DNA from: Pacificispira sp965223125
Lineage (GTDB): Bacteria; Pseudomonadota; Alphaproteobacteria; UBA8366; Aestuariispiraceae
DNA: 64,000 bases
NCBI GenBank assembly: GCA_965223125.1
Contig: OZ244984.1
Span: forward strand, 1,860,001-1,924,000
Reading direction: 5' to 3'
Shown here: piece after piece, positions 1-6,815 of the stretch
How positions within the stretch are numbered: the stretch's first letter is position 1
Layout of the letters: each line of letters starts with the position of its first letter
The notes under the pieces: generated by a model
The model's database searches: none
Told to the model about the DNA's origin: nothing
Seen by the model: only the letters and a program-made list of their open reading frames with translations
Translations under genes and position numbers: made by a program

Positions 1-68
1 ATACCTTAAAATACCCTTCAACATAATGTTCATATATAACTGAGGCAAAATATGTCGCATACTACCGT

Positions 69-725
69 GTGAGCACACAGAAACAGGATAAATCTGGCCT
101 TGGTCTTGAGGCGCAACGCTCAGCAATCACTCAGCATCTAAATATTAGTCCTACGAAGCTAGTAGCTGAGTTCACCGAGATCGAAAGCGGCTGCAGGACT
201 GACCACCCTGAACTTGCTCAAGCGCTAGCGACTTGTCGTCGGCACGGAGCGACGCTGATCGTCGCTAAGCTGGATCGGCTAGCGCGGAACGTCGAGTTCA
301 CCGCACGGCTCATGAACAGCGGTGTAGAATTCCTGTGCTGCGACAACCCGCACGCCAATCGCCTCACCATCCATATCCTGGCAGCTATGGCGGAGTACGA
401 GCGGGAGCAGATCAGTCAACGCACCAAGGCCGGGTTGGCTGCGGCGAAGGCTCGGGGTGTGAACCTCGGTACAAAATCGAACCTCACGACCGAGGCACGT
501 GCCAAGGGTGTTGTCGCCGCGTCGGAGGCTCGGTCTCGATTTGCAGACGAGCGGGCAAAGGACCTGGAGAACGTCATTTGTGAGATTAAGCGGGACGGCT
601 GTTCAACTGACTACGCGATTGCCGCTGCGTTGAATGATCGACGCGAACCAACATTAAGTGGAAGCGGGAAATGGTATCCAGCAACAGTATCACGGTTGGT
701 TAAGCGGTTCGGGCACGACTGCTGA
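69..725 (+). CDS. Serine recombinase (resolvase/invertase family)
   Basis: This is a site-specific DNA recombinase that cuts and rejoins DNA through a serine. The GTG used here gives 218 residues with the catalytic Ser at position 2. The codons just upstream still read A-Y-Y-R-V-S-T, the usual N-terminal strand of the family, so the true start must lie further left. No ATG, GTG or TTG occurs in frame between the TAA at 24-26 and position 69. The LDRLARN motif lies near residue 60, the EYEREQ helix near 112, and a C-terminal HTH-like stretch (IAAALNDR to VSRLVKRFG) near 180-215. It is short compared with large serine integrases and closer to small recombinases. Codon use is less GC-rich than the core. 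Family assignment is secure; the start is not. Confidence 0.85.
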   Translation: MSTQKQDKSGLGLEAQRSAITQHLNISPTKLVAEFTEIESGCRTDHPELAQALATCRRHGATLIVAKLDRLARNVEFTARLMNSGVEFLCCDNPHANRLTIHILAAMAEYEREQISQRTKAGLAAAKARGVNLGTKSNLTTEARAKGVVAASEARSRFADERAKDLENVICEIKRDGCSTDYAIAAALNDRREPTLSGSGKWYPATVSRLVKRFGHDC

Positions 726-870
726 GAAAATGTACGTGTTTGGACTTTCGTCGGATACTAAAGTTGGTATGGCGCCATGGAGTTCTGGAGACCTTAGCGT
801 ACAGGAAAAAGAAGTCTGAAAATCTCGGCGTGCTACCTCTACCGATAACGACTGAAGCAACCCCGGTTCT

Positions 871-1695
871 TCAAATTGCACCCCCCGTTTCGGACTCATA
901 CCATTCTCTAATTCGTTCACAGAACAGTCTCATGTCGTCGTCGCCAAAGATTGGCTTTGATATACCATCGGGCTGAAAGGAAATTTGCCTGTCTCCTGCC
1001 TCAATCCAGGTGCCAATAATTACCCCATCCCTGGTAATGACCTCATTGCCTTCGCACAGGTTGATCTTGAATGGCAGCGGTTTGTGGCGAGGAATGGCAA
1101 AGGAGCGACGAGGGAAATCTGGCTCTACAAAATCAGACTTAGACCTGTCCAGGTTTACCTTGGGAGTGCGCCTTGCCTGAGAATGTGTCTTTCGACGGGT
1201 TCTCTTTCGTTTCCAGGGGGGCGATGGATTGGATTGGGCTACAGCACTCTGGCGCAGTAGGTTTTCAGGTTCAAACGCCGCGCAGGTCTGCTCTTGATCT
1301 TTGAACACAGGTGCCATCGTCGTTACCTCGGGCATCCGACCTTCGCTGAGCGGTACACTTGGTATCGATGTGTTGAATTTCGGTGCGTAGCGTCGGATGG
1401 CTGTGCTTTCTCGCTCGTTCATCTCCTCCGGCGGACAACGAGCGAACGCGATTGACCAAGGCAACGTTATATCCGGTACTTGATGGTAGCACTTACCGAG
1501 GCTTTCGATTGGCCTGGTTCGAAGATTGTACGACTGACCAACGTAAACTATTTCCCTCGCGCACCCGATCAGATAAATCCCCGCACCACCTAACGGCCCT
1601 GAGAGGGTTCTTATCAGTGCGTCGCTCGGTTGGCGTAAGATGACTTGGAGGTGCCAGCCCCGAACGGATGTTGTCTGTCTAAGCATTCTGGTCAC
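871..1695 (-). CDS. GIY-YIG nuclease-domain protein
   Basis: The 274-residue product has an N-terminal GIY-YIG endonuclease fold: AGIYLIG at about 38-44, VYVGQS at 50-55 with an Arg a few residues on (NLRTR), a downstream Glu in NERES near 93-97, and PKFN near 105-108. This order matches single-domain GIY-YIG proteins that cut one DNA strand. The middle (about 150-190) is basic and probably disordered (KRKRTRRK), so it may hold DNA. The C-terminal ~70 residues are unrecognised. The start overlaps the end of the upstream HTH-like gene by 17 bases, so the two are probably co-transcribed and coupled. A role in element mobility, phage defence or repair cannot be chosen from sequence alone. Confidence 0.75.
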   Translation of the reverse strand: MTRMLRQTTSVRGWHLQVILRQPSDALIRTLSGPLGGAGIYLIGCAREIVYVGQSYNLRTRPIESLGKCYHQVPDITLPWSIAFARCPPEEMNERESTAIRRYAPKFNTSIPSVPLSEGRMPEVTTMAPVFKDQEQTCAAFEPENLLRQSAVAQSNPSPPWKRKRTRRKTHSQARRTPKVNLDRSKSDFVEPDFPRRSFAIPRHKPLPFKINLCEGNEVITRDGVIIGTWIEAGDRQISFQPDGISKPIFGDDDMRLFCERIREWYESETGGAI

Positions 1696-2080
1696 CTGGC
1701 ACCTTAGGTGTTTCGGCGAAAACTAGACGGACCTTGTGCCCTTCGTTGAGACACCTCTCCATGACTTGAAACGCTGCCACGCGATAAGGTCCGAGATAGG
1801 GTCTAGGCCACACACGAGCGACAGGAGAACGTCTTAGCTGTTGGATGGTGCGATAGATGTAAATGATCGGTTCGCCAGCCACGACGTCCTGATACATCGC
1901 TTCATGTATCATTGATGTGTATCGGCGTAACTCTTGAAGCTCAGTCTGGACACTTTCAGGGAAAGGCCGGCGACCTGCTAGAAGATCACGGGCGAACCTA
2001 TCCGAGAATTCACCGATCTCAGCGAGATCGCGTGCGGATATACCAAGATATGAGCAAATGACTGCGTACCTGGCTTCCAT
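1679..2080 (-). CDS. HTH-like protein, probable autoregulator of the GIY-YIG operon
   Basis: The 133-residue protein is not recognised as a named family. Residues about 10-50 (YLGISARDLAEIGEFSDRFA, then LLAGRRPFPE) read like a helix-turn-helix of the XRE/Cro type, with the LGIS..DLA pattern followed by a recognition-helix-like segment. The C-terminal half is rich in Tyr, Pro and Arg and has no motif I can name. The gene is first in a leftward unit with the GIY-YIG gene. It is preceded by a TTGACA-N17-TATAAA promoter that is straddled by two identical-arm palindromes. A first-gene HTH protein next to paired operators suggests it represses its own promoter; this is inference. Confidence 0.6.
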   Translation of the reverse strand: MEARYAVICSYLGISARDLAEIGEFSDRFARDLLAGRRPFPESVQTELQELRRYTSMIHEAMYQDVVAGEPIIYIYRTIQQLRRSPVARVWPRPYLGPYRVAAFQVMERCLNEGHKVRLVFAETPKVPGDQNA

Positions 2081-2129
2081 GGAAACTCCAGCGCCTGTTT
2101 TCTTTAGCTAAGCTCGATTGAAGGGCTTG

Positions 2130-2167
2130 GTTCCGATATCGGAACTTTATAGTTCCGCTTTCGGAAC
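2130..2167. promoter_or_regulatory. Paired operator palindromes GTTCCG-N4-CGGAAC
   Basis: Two 16-bp palindromes are visible: GTTCCGATATCGGAAC at 2130-2145 (perfect) and GTTCCGCTTTCGGAAC at 2152-2167 (perfect 6-bp arms). Their centres are 22 bp apart, about two helical turns, so two repressor dimers could bind the same DNA face. The right copy fills the spacer of the leftward promoter and the left copy covers its probable start point. Confidence 0.8.
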
Positions 2168-2174
2168 CTGTCAA
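2146..2174 (-). promoter_or_regulatory. Consensus sigma70-type promoter, leftward
   Basis: Reading leftward, TTGACA (2174-2169), a 17-base spacer and TATAAA (2151-2146) form a near-ideal housekeeping promoter. Transcription would begin near 2139 and reach the HTH gene start at 2080 after about 60 bases. A plus-strand TATAGT (2148-2153) in the same gap could serve the rightward small gene at 2198, but it has no good -35. Confidence 0.75.
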
Positions 2175-2197
2175 TGCTTTGACGTAAGGAGGCTCAA

Positions 2198-2383
2198 ATG
2201 CTGATGACTAAAGCCAAATTTGAAAAGTCGTGCGAACAACCCTCACTGCCAGGGCGGGAGCACGCATTGCATGAGGGGCGGGGTTTAAACCTGGGTACAA
2301 GTTATTTTTTTCGTCAGACGCGCGAGAGAATGGCGTCGAGGCGGTTGAGGAAACCCGTGTTTGATGTGCAGATGGACGGTTAG
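2198..2383 (+). CDS. Small unrecognised protein (61 aa)
   Basis: This short frame is supported by an excellent ribosome-binding site, TAAGGAGG at 2185-2192, five bases before its ATG, and by its position just right of the paired operators and divergent from the HTH gene. The product is basic, with an Arg-rich C-terminal third (RQTRERMASRRLRKP), and has no signal peptide, membrane segment or motif I recognise. It could be a small accessory or regulatory protein of the element. The call rests on the ribosome-binding site and context, not on homology. Confidence 0.45.
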   Translation: MLMTKAKFEKSCEQPSLPGREHALHEGRGLNLGTSYFFRQTRERMASRRLRKPVFDVQMDG

Positions 2384-2557
2384 AAAACTTTGAGACCGCT
2401 GTTTCTCATTTGGTTTGAGCAATAGCGTAACTGACGACGCAATCGCTGTAGAGCCGAATGCAAGTAGCGAACCCGTCCGGGTTGGATGTAGTGGTCACGA
2501 GCAAATCGGTGTCGGTCTCTCGCCATTTGGCTTTCTTCTATGTCATGCGAGTTATTG

Positions 2558-2584
2558 GTGTAAGCAACGTGGTGTTGCTTACAC
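2558..2584 (+). promoter_or_regulatory. 11-bp inverted repeat just upstream of a Shine-Dalgarno site
   Basis: The arms GTGTAAGCAAC (2558-2568) and GTTGCTTACAC (2574-2584) are perfectly complementary around a 5-base loop. The right arm ends six bases before AAGGAG (2590-2595), which serves the ATG at 2602. The element could be a repressor operator, or a leader hairpin that affects ribosome access. The sequence does not say which. Confidence 0.65.
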
Positions 2585-2601
2585 ATATTAAGGAGATGAC
2601 G

Positions 2602-2754
2602 ATGAGCCTGAAAAAAAACACAATGACGAAGACAGTCGCGTCCAAAATTCAGTCCTACGAAGCCAAAAGGAACGGTGGAGTAACAGAGAAAGGAGGTCCT
2701 GGGGCTCGAACAATGAAAGCGGCCGACCGGAACCAGAAAAATCAAGAACAATAA
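2602..2754 (+). CDS. Small SMP-like protein (50 aa)
   Basis: The ATG at 2602 lies six bases after AAGGAG (2590-2595) and gives a 50-residue basic, hydrophilic protein. Its core, SKIQSYEAKRNGG followed by KGGPGARTMKAADRN, resembles the short SMP-type (seed maturation protein-like) repeat seen in small bacterial proteins, where A/S-x-I-Q-S and A-A-x-x-N blocks alternate. I make this comparison from memory and it is weak. A longer in-frame start upstream would place the hairpin and ribosome-binding site inside the coding region, so I reject it. A terminator-like hairpin follows 15 bases after the stop, so this is probably a single-gene transcript. Function unknown. Confidence 0.6.
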   Translation: MSLKKNTMTKTVASKIQSYEAKRNGGVTEKGGPGARTMKAADRNQKNQEQ

Positions 2755-2768
2755 ACATTGGAACAACG

Positions 2769-2799
2769 AGAAAGTGGGGTTCAGCGCGCCCCACTTTCT
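2769..2799 (+). terminator. Terminator-like hairpin after the SMP-like gene
   Basis: AGAAAGTGGGG (2769-2779) pairs perfectly with CCCCACTTTCT (2789-2799) across a 9-base loop. The T-rich tail is short, so it is a weak intrinsic terminator or mRNA-end stabiliser. It argues against a translation start at 2758 for the large gene that follows. Confidence 0.6.
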
Positions 2800-2805
2800 T
2801 ACGTG

Positions 2806-4890
2806 ATGGCTAAGATGATGAGAGACCATTCTTATTCAGGTGATATTGTGGAATGGCCGTTGCCAGAACGGTTAATCAAAGCACTCCTGCATGCCTCAGG
2901 CCTTATATCAGAAGTTAAAGAGCAGTTCGTTTTGAGCCGGACGGATGACACTGAAGAGGCCGCCGCCAAGAGGTTTGAGCGTTTCCTGAACGGTGCTTAC
3001 GCAAAAACTCCGTTCTCTGGTGATCGTTTAATGATGGATGTGATTGAGGGGTTTGCAAAAGCATTCGCAGACCTATCCACTGAAAATTTTGTTCAACAAA
3101 TTGTCGATCTTGAGGGTCGAATAAACCCTCTAAGAGAGCGAATACCAACCTCCCACGCCTCACAGATTGCGATTGATTGGTTTGTACTTTCCAGATTGGT
3201 CGTTCCATGGGCGGGCAAAAACGCGGCCATCGTGGTTCAATCTTTGTCTTCCATTGATGAGGGAATGCCTGGCGGACACTTCTGGTTTCTGCCGCAACGA
3301 CACGCCAATGGAAGAGTTACCTCACCATTGGCAACCTTTTTTGCATGGTGGGTTGATCTTTGTGGAATGGCGGATCGAAGTGCCTTGTCTGAGTTACTCA
3401 GGGAGAAACTGGAAGCAAAATATCCAGAAGACGACTGGAACAACCTTTCGGACGAAATCGCCAAGTGGGTATCCAGAAAACCCGGACTACCGTCTGTTGA
3501 GAAGATTGAAAAAATTGCTCATGTGGCTATGGAAGTCCCATTTTCGGATGATGTTACGCAGCTCCAAAACGAGGGCCCATTGCAGGGGCGAGTATGTCGG
3601 TGCGCAGAGTTCGCTGTCGCGCGAGGTTATGATGCGCATTCACTTTCGTTAGAAATCCCAACGCGTGTTGAGCAAATTGAAGAGATACTTACTTCAGTTG
3701 CTGAAGACCGATCCACCAATCTTGAACAGGCGACGCAGGAGAAATTTGTAGGTTTTATGATCCGGCGGTGGCAAAAGCCAACAATCGCTCAAATACGCGT
3801 CCGGCTTTTGCTCGCGCGAACAATTCAAGATTTGTTTTCAAGAATATCCAATCGCTTTGGCGAAGAAAAAGCTCATGCGCTCAGCGTTATATTTCGCATT
3901 GCCTACAATCTGACCATCGAACTTCGCGAAACGTCGGATTACCAAGAGGTTCAAAAATTGAGAGAGCGTTTCTCCGAACAATTTGGAAGGCATTTTCCTA
4001 TCGTCTTCGACGCCCCAGGTTCTGATGAATTCTTAGATTTGGCGCTGTCCTACATTTGGCGCTTCCCGAACAGCTACGAAAATGACCTTTTGCCGATCGT
4101 AACAGAGGACCCAAAAGAGCTTTTTAAGCAGGTGGTAAGGCAAAACATCCATTCGATGCTCAACCTCGCTGCGGAAGCAATGTGTCTGGAACCAAAACAG
4201 TTGAGTGACCTGTCCCTGGATTTTGACGAACCAAACGACATCGCCGATGCCATGAAGGAGGCCCAGAAACATCTTCGCAGTGCTTGGGAAATCATCGAGA
4301 TCGTAAATGAAGATGACTTAATCACGCAGTGGTTAAGGTACATCCAATCCCCGCATAAACAGAAAAGTCACAGTATCCTTCATGGCCGTGTCGCGCAGCG
4401 TATATACGACGGCATTTTCCCGCTCGATGATGACCCGATATGGTCCGTTCGGTTTAAGGAAGCTCTAGAACGTGCAACCAACAGTGAGGCCGGAGTGATC
4501 CTAGAAAGCGCCGGACTCACGCTGGAAGGGTACTATCTAACAGATATTCGGCGTAACAAACGACTGGGCGATAGAAAACGAACCGAGGTGTGTCTCGCAA
4601 GGTTGAAGGAATTGGTCACCCAATGTGGCCCCTGGTTCCATTATGCTAGAATGTTCAGAGAGGCGCGTTTTCTGGTCCAAACAGGAGACCTGACCAAAGC
4701 GCTTCCTCTTTATGAAACCTTGCTGACAAAAGGTGCTTCGAATATTGCGCCGGCAACGTCAGACATCCTCGAAGATGCACTGACCGTTGCCAGTAAGTGC
4801 AGGAAGTTCAAAACCGTCCTAAAACATGCTCAAGCTATCGACCAACGACTTCTATGGTACGAAGAAAATTTTTGGGGCTGTCCCAGATAA
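2806..4890 (+). CDS. Large unrecognised protein, C-terminus replaced by IS insertion
   Basis: I do not recognise this family. From the ATG at 2806 it now encodes 694 residues, the last five of which (WGCPR) come from the end of the IS element. Before insertion the frame would have continued through the duplicated target into 5600-5661, giving 709 residues ending in PNSFLES. It has no signal peptide or clear membrane segment. It is Glu/Arg/Leu-rich and looks mostly helical. The last ~90 residues (ALPLYETLL, ALTVASKCRKFKTVL) look like TPR-type helical repeats. GC content is clearly below the core. The start is uncertain: the upstream TTG at 2758 lies across the terminator hairpin. A role as an accessory or defence scaffold is possible but unsupported. 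Confidence 0.7.
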   Translation: MAKMMRDHSYSGDIVEWPLPERLIKALLHASGLISEVKEQFVLSRTDDTEEAAAKRFERFLNGAYAKTPFSGDRLMMDVIEGFAKAFADLSTENFVQQIVDLEGRINPLRERIPTSHASQIAIDWFVLSRLVVPWAGKNAAIVVQSLSSIDEGMPGGHFWFLPQRHANGRVTSPLATFFAWWVDLCGMADRSALSELLREKLEAKYPEDDWNNLSDEIAKWVSRKPGLPSVEKIEKIAHVAMEVPFSDDVTQLQNEGPLQGRVCRCAEFAVARGYDAHSLSLEIPTRVEQIEEILTSVAEDRSTNLEQATQEKFVGFMIRRWQKPTIAQIRVRLLLARTIQDLFSRISNRFGEEKAHALSVIFRIAYNLTIELRETSDYQEVQKLRERFSEQFGRHFPIVFDAPGSDEFLDLALSYIWRFPNSYENDLLPIVTEDPKELFKQVVRQNIHSMLNLAAEAMCLEPKQLSDLSLDFDEPNDIADAMKEAQKHLRSAWEIIEIVNEDDLITQWLRYIQSPHKQKSHSILHGRVAQRIYDGIFPLDDDPIWSVRFKEALERATNSEAGVILESAGLTLEGYYLTDIRRNKRLGDRKRTEVCLARLKELVTQCGPWFHYARMFREARFLVQTGDLTKALPLYETLLTKGASNIAPATSDILEDALTVASKCRKFKTVLKHAQAIDQRLLWYEENFWGCPR

Positions 4891-5591
4891 CTACCTGAGC
4901 TGACGCTTAACCCATTGTCTGAGTTGAGCTAATTGATCTGACGGATCGCTGTTGTTGAACCGCCACTCGCACTCCTTCAAAAATAGACCGAAATGGGCCT
5001 TCGGGACACCGTTGAATTTACGCATGTGACGCTTGGCCTGGTTCCAGAAATTCTCGATCCCGTTAATGTGGTTCCGCTTGTCGGCGAACAGCTCCGAGTG
5101 ATTGATCCGAAAGTGTTTGAAGTCGGAGACGTCGAGCGCGTTGTAGCCCTTCCAGCAGTCGGAATAGACGATGCTGTCGGGGATGACCTTGCCCTCAATA
5201 ATCGGCAACAGAGTAGCGCCGGAAGCATCGGGAATGATCTTCGTATAAACCTTCCCGCCACGCTTGAGAAGCCCGAAAACCGGGACTTTCCCCGGCGCAC
5301 CACGACCTCTCTTGCCCTTTCTCTTGCCGCCGAAATAGCTTTCGTCCACCTCGATCTCGCCACCGAACATCGCCTCGCTTTCGGCCTCAAGCTCATAGGC
5401 GATGACCTCGCGCAACCGATGATAATAGAACGCCGCTGTCTTGCGGTTCACGCCACAAAGACAAGCTGCCGTACGAGCCGTCGTCCCGGCGACAAAATGC
5501 TCGATCAAACGATCCTGCTTGTAGTGACTCAGACGGCTCTTGCGCATGGACCCCATGATAACCCCCAAACCGGGTTATCTGGGACAGCCCC
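4874..5591 (-). mobile_element. IS1595-family insertion sequence (IS1016-like)
   Basis: The element is 718 bp long and has perfect 18-bp terminal inverted repeats, GGGGCTGTCCCAGATAAC at 4874-4891 and its complement at 5574-5591. It is flanked by identical 8-bp copies of AAATTTTT at 4866-4873 and 5592-5599. Eight-base duplications and a single transposase of about 220 residues fit the IS1595 family. The perfect ends and duplication indicate a recent, complete insertion. It landed in the last codons of the large unknown gene. Confidence 0.93.
4891..5568 (-). CDS. IS1595-family transposase
   Basis: This is a 225-residue (or shorter, if Met-8 is used) transposase. It has an N-terminal HTH-like region (TARTAACLCGVNRKTAAFYY), then the ISXO2/IS1016 catalytic core: the first Asp in VDESYFGGKRKGKRG, the second in YSDCWKGY, and the IENFWNQAKRH block carrying the Asn and Lys of the DDNK signature. 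It appears intact, and its frame fills almost the whole element between the inverted repeats, with its stop inside the left repeat. It should be able to move the element in trans or in cis. Confidence 0.93.
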   Translation of the reverse strand: MGVIMGSMRKSRLSHYKQDRLIEHFVAGTTARTAACLCGVNRKTAAFYYHRLREVIAYELEAESEAMFGGEIEVDESYFGGKRKGKRGRGAPGKVPVFGLLKRGGKVYTKIIPDASGATLLPIIEGKVIPDSIVYSDCWKGYNALDVSDFKHFRINHSELFADKRNHINGIENFWNQAKRHMRKFNGVPKAHFGLFLKECEWRFNNSDPSDQLAQLRQWVKRQLR

Positions 5592-5661
5592 AAATTTTTT
5601 AAGGCGACAGTACCGCTCCCAGTTTCATGAGAGGTTCCCCAATAGTTTTTTGGAGAGCTAA
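5592..5661 (+). pseudogene. Severed 3' end of the large unknown gene
   Basis: After the right target duplication, codons for LRRQYRSQF, then HERFPNSFLES and TAA (5659-5661), remain. Joining 4865 directly to 5592 restores the reading frame exactly, so these 20 residues are the original C-terminus. They lack a start and cannot be expressed as part of the protein while the IS is present. The next 217 bases up to the tRNA hold no gene I can support. Confidence 0.85.
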
Positions 5662-5878
5662 GGTGCAATATAGGCTATCAGGGTACGAGGCGAACCTCCA
5701 ATAGCTTGGACCGTCTCTTCTTTAAGGCACTGACTAGCGGCAAATCAGGGGCTTCGCAACTTGGCCTAACCCATTAAACAATAGTGTTCTACCGAAACAC
5801 AAAGGTGGATTAAGGGGTGGGTTCAAATGTGTCCCACACACCTAAATCACTAATATATATCAATAAATTCAAAGAAAA

Positions 5879-5965
5879 TGGTGCGGTCGAGAAGACTCGA
5901 ACTTCCACCCGTGTTACCGGACAGCGACCTCAACGCTGCGCGTCTACCAATTCCGCCACGACCGC
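5879..5965 (-). tRNA. tRNA-Leu(GAG)
   Basis: On the minus strand the 87-nt sequence folds as a type II tRNA: a 7-bp acceptor stem GCGGTCG/CGACCGC, the GGCGGAATTGGTAGACGC D-arm typical of tRNA-Leu, and an anticodon stem CAGCG/CGCTG enclosing TTGAGGT (anticodon GAG). A long variable arm, a TTCGAGT T-loop and an encoded CCA follow. Its 3' end faces the low-GC region at 1-5878, a common layout for elements integrated at a tRNA 3' end. Confidence 0.95.
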
Positions 5966-6071
5966 ACATCATGCCGAACCGCAGGGGCTTTTGCCTCTGC
6001 GAGGCCGATGGTATAGCCAATCGACCGGTCCCGATCAAGCGGGGCTTTGCGCATTATCCAAGGAATTCGTC

Positions 6072-6788
6072 ATGGCGGAAACAGGGATCCCTGAAACGAG
6101 GTGCCGGACGGGGACAGCGGCCGGTGTTCCCCTGCCGGAATGGCGGGTGAGTGCGGCACCGGTCCCGTATGAATTCGCGGTTGCCGAGATGGAGGCGCGG
6201 GTGGCGGCGATCCATGGCGGGAGCGCACGGGAACTGATCTGGCTGCTGGAGCATCCACCGCTCTATACTGCCGGGACCAGTGCGAAGCCTGCCGACCTGC
6301 TGCGCCCCGACCGCTTTCCGGTGCACAAGACCGGGCGGGGCGGACAATATACCTATCACGGGCCGGGCCAGCGCATCGCCTATACCATGCTGAACCTGCG
6401 TCAGCGTGGCGCGGATGTGCGCTGTTTCGTGCGCGACCTGGAGGAATGGGTGATCCGTGCGCTGGCCCGGTTCAATGTCACAGGGGAGCGCCGCGACGGT
6501 CGGGTCGGTATCTGGGTTGACCGGGGCGGCGGGCGCGAGGACAAGATCGCTGCCATCGGCGTGCGGGTGCGCCACTGGATCACCTTCCACGGTATCGCGA
6601 TAAACCTGGAGCCGGAACTCGACCATTTCGACGGCATCGTCCCCTGCGGCATTGGCGAGTCCAATCTCGGCGTTACCTCGCTGGTTGATCTGGGTTTGCC
6701 GGTGACGATGCACGATCTGGACGTCGCGCTGGAATGCGCCTTTGAAGAGGTTTTCGGTGCGGCGGGGATGGAAGATATTCGGACCTGA
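6072..6788 (+). CDS. lipB: Octanoyltransferase LipB
   Basis: LipB moves an octanoyl group from acyl carrier protein to the lipoyl-dependent enzymes, the first step of lipoate biosynthesis. The 238-residue product shows the family blocks in order: LLEHPPLYTAGTSA, the GRGGQYTYHGPGQ loop near 85, KIAAIGVRVRHW with the conserved Lys near 155-165, and PCGIGESNLGVTSL carrying the acyl-accepting Cys near 195. The chosen ATG follows AAGGA. An in-frame start further left would run back through the tRNA gene. The stop codon sits inside the loop of a 13-bp hairpin shared with the convergent gene. Confidence 0.95.
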   Translation: MAETGIPETRCRTGTAAGVPLPEWRVSAAPVPYEFAVAEMEARVAAIHGGSARELIWLLEHPPLYTAGTSAKPADLLRPDRFPVHKTGRGGQYTYHGPGQRIAYTMLNLRQRGADVRCFVRDLEEWVIRALARFNVTGERRDGRVGIWVDRGGGREDKIAAIGVRVRHWITFHGIAINLEPELDHFDGIVPCGIGESNLGVTSLVDLGLPVTMHDLDVALECAFEEVFGAAGMEDIRT

Positions 6789-6801
6789 CCGAATATCTTC
6801 C
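6770..6801. terminator. 13-bp perfect hairpin between convergent lipB and DUF4139 genes
   Basis: GGAAGATATTCGG (6770-6782) and CCGAATATCTTCC (6789-6801) pair perfectly around a 6-base loop that ends with the lipB stop TGA. It lacks a run of T on either side, so it may act as a bidirectional 3'-end stabiliser or Rho-assisted terminator. Confidence 0.65.
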
Positions 6802-6815
6802 AACATGTACTGAGA

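Noticed and set aside
2405..2535. A protein-like minus-strand segment reading TDLLVTTTSNPDGFATC before a TGA
   Set aside because: It looks coding-like but is only about 45 codons long and has a stop just upstream and no start. At most it is a remnant, and I cannot support it.
2380..2829. A 149-codon minus-strand frame over the small SMP-like gene
   Set aside because: It runs through the 11-bp hairpin, the ribosome-binding site and the terminator-like hairpin of the plus-strand gene, and has no motif.
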